A program made the position numbers and the translations under genes. A DNA stretch of 64,000 bases from Chitinophagaceae bacterium (lineage in GTDB: Bacteria > Bacteroidota > Bacteroidia > Chitinophagales > Chitinophagaceae): NCBI GenBank assembly GCA_016710745.1, contig JADJVB010000010.1:62001-126000 (forward strand). The letters are read 5' to 3'. Below are positions 60,065-64,000 of this stretch, in pieces. Each line of letters starts with the position of its first letter. Within the stretch, counting starts at the first letter, position 1. The notes beneath the pieces were generated by a model that searched no databases, had not been told where the DNA came from, and worked only from the letters and a program-made list of their open reading frames with translations.

Positions 60065-60946
60065 TTATTCGAGAAACCTCATATCCTCTTCGGTTAAAAT
60101 TACATCGCGGGCCCCTATATTTTCATTGAAATGTTTCAGCGATGACGTACCGGGTATCGGTAACAAAAGCGGCGACCGGTGCAATAACCAGGCAATATGT
60201 ATTTGCACTTCGCTGGCCTCATACTTCACAGCTATCTCGGAAATCCGTGTATCTTTCTGCGGCAGGGCCGTAAACAAAGAAAAATAAGGTATCAGCGGAA
60301 TATTGTTTTCGGTGCAGATACCCAACACCTCCTCACCACCCCGGTTTTCACCATATGGCGATTTCAAGGTAGTACGTTGTGCATGGCCATACATGTTTTC
60401 AACCGTGGCAATGGTACCTTGTTGCATGGCCGTTTTCAACTCGGCTGGCGTAACATTGCTCACACCCACATGCAATATCTTTCCTTCTTTTTGTAAAGCA
60501 AACATGGCGTCCATGGATTCTGCAAAGGGCACATCGGTACCACCAATCACCCTGAAGTGCACCAGTGGCATTTGCTCCAGTTTAAGCGTTCGTAAATTAG
60601 TTTCAATACTGGTTCGTAAATTCTCCGGACGGTTAAAAGGCACCCAGCTTTTATCGGGTTTACGGGCACCGCCAACCTTACTGCAAATAACCAGATGTGC
60701 CGGGTAAGGATATAATGCCTCTGCTATCAGGCGATTGGTAACATCCTCGCCATAATAATCTGCCGTATCTAAAAAATTTACACCCCGCTGTATTGTTTGT
60801 CTTAATATTTCCAGTGCTTCCGGCCTGTTGGGCGGTTCGCCATAAATGCCTTCACCGGTGAGCCGCATCGTACCATAGCCAAGCCGGTTCACCTGCAAGG
60901 GATCATTGGTATTGCCGGCAATAGTTATTGTTTCCAAATTATTCAT
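60065..60946 (-). CDS. Aldo/keto reductase
   Basis: 293 residues from the ATG at 60946; an open stretch to 60991 is hydrophobic but not part of the domain. An NADPH-dependent TIM barrel with the tetrad Asp/Tyr in NFLDTADYYGEDVTN, Lys in VICSKVGG and His in PLVHFRVIG. The C-terminal PIPGTSSLKHFNENIGA is the cofactor/substrate lid. The substrate is unknown. Confidence 0.93.
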   Translation of the reverse strand: MNNLETITIAGNTNDPLQVNRLGYGTMRLTGEGIYGEPPNRPEALEILRQTIQRGVNFLDTADYYGEDVTNRLIAEALYPYPAHLVICSKVGGARKPDKSWVPFNRPENLRTSIETNLRTLKLEQMPLVHFRVIGGTDVPFAESMDAMFALQKEGKILHVGVSNVTPAELKTAMQQGTIATVENMYGHAQRTTLKSPYGENRGGEEVLGICTENNIPLIPYFSLFTALPQKDTRISEIAVKYEASEVQIHIAWLLHRSPLLLPIPGTSSLKHFNENIGARDVILTEEDMRFLE

Positions 60947-61106
60947 ATGTGTTATCATACAGGTGAAAAGCAAAATTAGTTGATTAATCATGCTGATACC
61001 GGTAGATTTCCGCTTCTCGAAATTTCAATAACAGCAGCTGTTAGTACATCTCAAAATGCAGTTTCCGTTCTTTATTTGTAATTTCAATATCCTCAACCAA
61101 ACAACT

Positions 61107-64000
61107 ATGCAACATTTAATTAAAGCAAATTTATTTGCCCTTTGCCTGCTGCTGGCAAATACCACCAATGCCCAAACCTTTAATGCCAAATATTTCAACA
61201 GCATGCAATGGCGCTGTATTGGTCCGCACCGTGGCGGCAGAACGGTTGGTGCTGTTGGCGTTCCATCGCAACCCAATGTATTTTATATCGGTGTAAATAA
61301 TGGCGGTGTATGGAAGACCAATGATTTTGGCCGCACCTGGAAACCCATTTTTGATGATCAGCCAACCGGTTCGGTGGGTGATGTGGTGGTATCCCCATCC
61401 AACCCCGATGTGATTTATGTTGGCAGTGGTGAAGGTTTGCAACGGCCGGATCTTTCAGTAGGTGATGGCATTTATAAATCAACTGATGGCGGTAATACCT
61501 GGATCAACACCGGACTAAAAGACGGTCAACAGATTGGTGGCCTCGCCATCGACCCAAAAAATGAGAACCGTGTTTTTGCAGCCGTGCTGGGTCATCCTTA
61601 CGGCCCCAATACCGAACGCGGCGTGTACCGCACAACCGATGGCGGAAAGAACTGGGAACGGGTTTTATACAAGGATGAAAACACCGGGGCCATCCAGGTT
61701 ACCATCGACCCAAATAACAGCAATATTGTTTATGTTGATCTGTGGGCTGGCCGGCAGGGCCCCTGGGAGAACGGCGCCTGGAACGGAAAAGAAAGCGGAT
61801 TGTTCAAAAGCATGGATGGCGGTACTACCTGGAAAAAACTAACGACCGGTTTACCTACCACTGAACAGGGTTTAGGTAGAATTGGTTTTTGTATTGCCCC
61901 CTCAAACAGCAACAGGATGTATGCAACCGTTGATGCAGGAAAATATGGTGGTATTTATCGAAGCGACGATGCGGGGGAAAGCTGGAAACTGGCCAATGCA
62001 GATGAACGTCTTTGGGGCAGAGGAAGCGACTTTGCAGAGGTTCGTGTTGATCCAAAAAATGCTGATATTGTTTATACGGCCGATGTGGTGGTTTGGAAAA
62101 GTACCGATGGCGGAAATAACTGGGCCGCTTTTCGTGGCGCACCGGGTGGCGATGATTACCACCGTATCTGGATCAATCCGGATAATTCAAACATCATGCT
62201 TATCGCCAGCGACCAGGGTGCTATCATTACGGTTAATGGTGGTGAAACTTTTAGCAGCTGGTATAATCAACCAACCGCACAATTTTACCATGTTAGTGCC
62301 GATAATGATTTTCCATACAACGTATATAGCGGCCAGCAGGAAAGCGGCAGCGTGGGCATTGCGTCCCGTGGCAACAGCGGACAAATAACCTACCGCGACT
62401 GGCAGCCGGTGGCAGCAGAGGAATATGGCTATGTGGTTGCCGATCCGTTGAATCCAAACATCGTGTATGGCGGCAAGATCTCGAAGTTTGATAAACGTAC
62501 CGGACAATCGCAAAATATTTCCCCGGAAGCAGTGCGTAGTGGAAAATATCGTTTTATAAGAACAGCTCCTGTTCTCTTCAATCCCATTGATAAAAAAACA
62601 CTGTACTATGCCGGTAACGTGTTGTTTAAAACGATCGATGGTGGCAACAAATGGGATATTATCAGTCCGGATTTGAGCAGAGAGCGTTGGGATGTACCGG
62701 AAAGCGTTGGGATTTTTACAAAACAGGATCCCGATAAATATCGGGAGAAAAAAATGCCAAGACGTGGTGTAATTTATACCGTGGCGCCCAGTTATGTTGA
62801 TATCAATACCATCTGGTGTGGTACTGATGATGGCCTGATACAGGTGACCAAAAACGGTGGTAAAAGCTGGACAAATGTTACCCCTCCCGCCATCACCAGC
62901 TGGAGCAAGGTTTCCCTGATGGATGCCAGCCATACCGATGCCAACACAGCATATGCAGCCGTGAACAGGATCAGATGTGATGATCAACGTCCGCATATTT
63001 ATAAAACAACCGATGGCGGTAAAACATGGACTGAAATTGTAAACGGTTTACCCAATGACCCCATTAATGTAATTAAAGAAGATCCGGTAAGAAAAGGATT
63101 ATTATTTGCCGGCAGTGAAAGAGCCGTGTATGTTTCTTTTGATGATGGTGCCAACTGGCAAAGTTTAAGATTGAACATGCCGGCTACATCAATCCGGGAC
63201 CTGGTTATTAAAGATGATGACCTGGTCATTGGCACACATGGAAGAAGTTTCTGGATATTGGATGATATTACGCCGCTGCGTCAATTAAATAAACAGCTTA
63301 CGGGCCAGCCGGTTATTCTCTACAAACCACAAACAGCTACCCGTGTACGCTGGAGCATGTATCCCGATACGCCGTTGCCGCAGGAAGAGCCGGCAGGACA
63401 AAATCCGCCTGATGGTGCGATCATCAATTATTATCTAAGTAGTGATGCCTCCCCGTTTATAAAATTGGAGCTTGCAGATAAGGAGGGAACTGTAATTCGT
63501 GTCTATTCGTCAACTGATACTTTGTATGATATCCCGGCCAATAATGTACCCCCCTACTGGATCAGGCCGCAACAGGTCCTTTCGGGTAAAGCAGGCACCC
63601 ACCGGTTTACCTGGGATATGCATTACCAGCCATTGAATGTTCCGGTATCTTATCCCATTGGCGCCGTATATAGGAATACCCCACCGGATTACACATCGCC
63701 CTGGGTGATGCCTGGTATATATACGGTAAGATTAACCGTTGATGGAAAAAAATATGAACAGCCTGTAACGATACGGATGGATCCCCGTGTAAAAACAAAT
63801 TTGAAAGAACTTGAACTCCAACACAACCTGAGCCGTATCTGTCATAGTAATATTATCAGGTGCATGGTGCTGAAAGCCTCCGCAAAACCGGAGTTTCTGA
63901 AAGATGCGGATAAATATCTAAACCAGTTTACTTCGTTACAAAATATTTTGCAAGACAGTGATATGCCACCCACGACACAAACAGTAAATGCCGTAAACGA
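61107..64000 (+). CDS. BNR/sortilin-type beta-propeller protein, 3'-truncated by window end
   Basis: The frame stays open from the ATG at 61107 to 64000 (964 codons) with no stop. The signal peptide (LFALCLLLANTTNAQ) starts at the ATG. Asp-box motifs of BNR/VPS10-like propellers recur about every 50-60 residues: STDGGNTW, TTDGGKNW, SMDGGTTW, SDDAGESW, STDGGNNW, TIDGGNKW, TKNGGKSW, TTDGGKTW, SFDDGANW. After about 720 residues comes a beta-sandwich region (GTHRFTWDMHYQPLN; GIYTVRLTVDGKKYEQP), typical of the ~1000-residue exported Bacteroidota proteins annotated as glycosyl hydrolase or sortilin-like. No catalytic residues are identified. Confidence 0.87.
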   Translation, partial: MQHLIKANLFALCLLLANTTNAQTFNAKYFNSMQWRCIGPHRGGRTVGAVGVPSQPNVFYIGVNNGGVWKTNDFGRTWKPIFDDQPTGSVGDVVVSPSNPDVIYVGSGEGLQRPDLSVGDGIYKSTDGGNTWINTGLKDGQQIGGLAIDPKNENRVFAAVLGHPYGPNTERGVYRTTDGGKNWERVLYKDENTGAIQVTIDPNNSNIVYVDLWAGRQGPWENGAWNGKESGLFKSMDGGTTWKKLTTGLPTTEQGLGRIGFCIAPSNSNRMYATVDAGKYGGIYRSDDAGESWKLANADERLWGRGSDFAEVRVDPKNADIVYTADVVVWKSTDGGNNWAAFRGAPGGDDYHRIWINPDNSNIMLIASDQGAIITVNGGETFSSWYNQPTAQFYHVSADNDFPYNVYSGQQESGSVGIASRGNSGQITYRDWQPVAAEEYGYVVADPLNPNIVYGGKISKFDKRTGQSQNISPEAVRSGKYRFIRTAPVLFNPIDKKTLYYAGNVLFKTIDGGNKWDIISPDLSRERWDVPESVGIFTKQDPDKYREKKMPRRGVIYTVAPSYVDINTIWCGTDDGLIQVTKNGGKSWTNVTPPAITSWSKVSLMDASHTDANTAYAAVNRIRCDDQRPHIYKTTDGGKTWTEIVNGLPNDPINVIKEDPVRKGLLFAGSERAVYVSFDDGANWQSLRLNMPATSIRDLVIKDDDLVIGTHGRSFWILDDITPLRQLNKQLTGQPVILYKPQTATRVRWSMYPDTPLPQEEPAGQNPPDGAIINYYLSSDASPFIKLELADKEGTVIRVYSSTDTLYDIPANNVPPYWIRPQQVLSGKAGTHRFTWDMHYQPLNVPVSYPIGAVYRNTPPDYTSPWVMPGIYTVRLTVDGKKYEQPVTIRMDPRVKTNLKELELQHNLSRICHSNIIRCMVLKASAKPEFLKDADKYLNQFTSLQNILQDSDMPPTTQTVNAVN

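Overview
The window reads as a chromosomal stretch of a Bacteroidota bacterium, most likely family Chitinophagaceae. The evidence is: several promoters of the Bacteroidota type (TTG/TTTG, about 19 bp, then TAnnTTTG-like); many Sec and lipoprotein signal peptides; lamin-tail and BNR-repeat exported proteins; NarL-type response regulators with TPR/HisKA_2 kinases; a complete phenylacetyl-CoA epoxidase; and intergenic palindromes typical of this phylum. Family placement is inferred from gene content and was not tested by phylogeny. No rRNA, tRNA or CRISPR array was seen.

Layout. 1-7.1 kb: the 3' part of a response regulator converges on an operon of a secreted protein, an exported TPR-caspase and a CHASE2 membrane protein, followed by an amidohydrolase. 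7.2-12 kb: a conserved unknown, ligA, an HNH protein and a DUF2461 protein. 12.4-14.1 kb: a TetR regulator with paaE. 14.1-19.6 kb (minus strand): an operon of two transmembrane Ser/Thr kinases, a PP2C phosphatase and an FHA-transmembrane-trypsin protein. 20-22.9 kb: paaABCD. 23-31 kb (minus strand): a 1143-residue repeat adhesin-like protein, three small secreted proteins and a histidine kinase/response regulator pair, with one palindromic box repeated upstream of these units. 31.8-37 kb: MgtC, PaaG-like, PaaI and PaaY proteins with two class V aminotransferases. 37.4-51 kb: housekeeping and membrane genes (obg, CPBP protease, fabH, lipid kinase, patatin, ctaA, rnhB, tsaC-type, pfkB, M13 peptidase). 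51-57 kb: oligopeptidase B, a RAYT transposase with a 120-bp tandem array, and a lamin-tail surface protein. 57.4-64 kb: asd, korB, an AhpD-like protein, an aldo/keto reductase, and a BNR-repeat protein that runs off the window end.

How parts work together. paaABCDE make the ring-1,2-epoxidase of aerobic phenylacetate breakdown; the PaaG-like isomerase, PaaI thioesterase and PaaY support it. An 18-bp palindrome before paaA recurs at 16 of 18 positions before the TetR gene, so the TetR protein probably controls both units. The kinase/phosphatase/FHA-protease operon could pass cytoplasmic phosphorylation to a periplasmic protease. The TPR-caspase/CHASE2 cassette is the least explained module.

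Three genes carry what look like single-base indels: the first response regulator (near 32/33), the amidohydrolase signal peptide (7017-7021) and fabH (near 41043). They may be sequencing errors or real mutations. Short palindromic repeats sit in frame inside paaA, paaC, paaD and the paaG-like gene. A RAYT transposase is bracketed by inverted palindromes, and its own 3' end has been amplified downstream.
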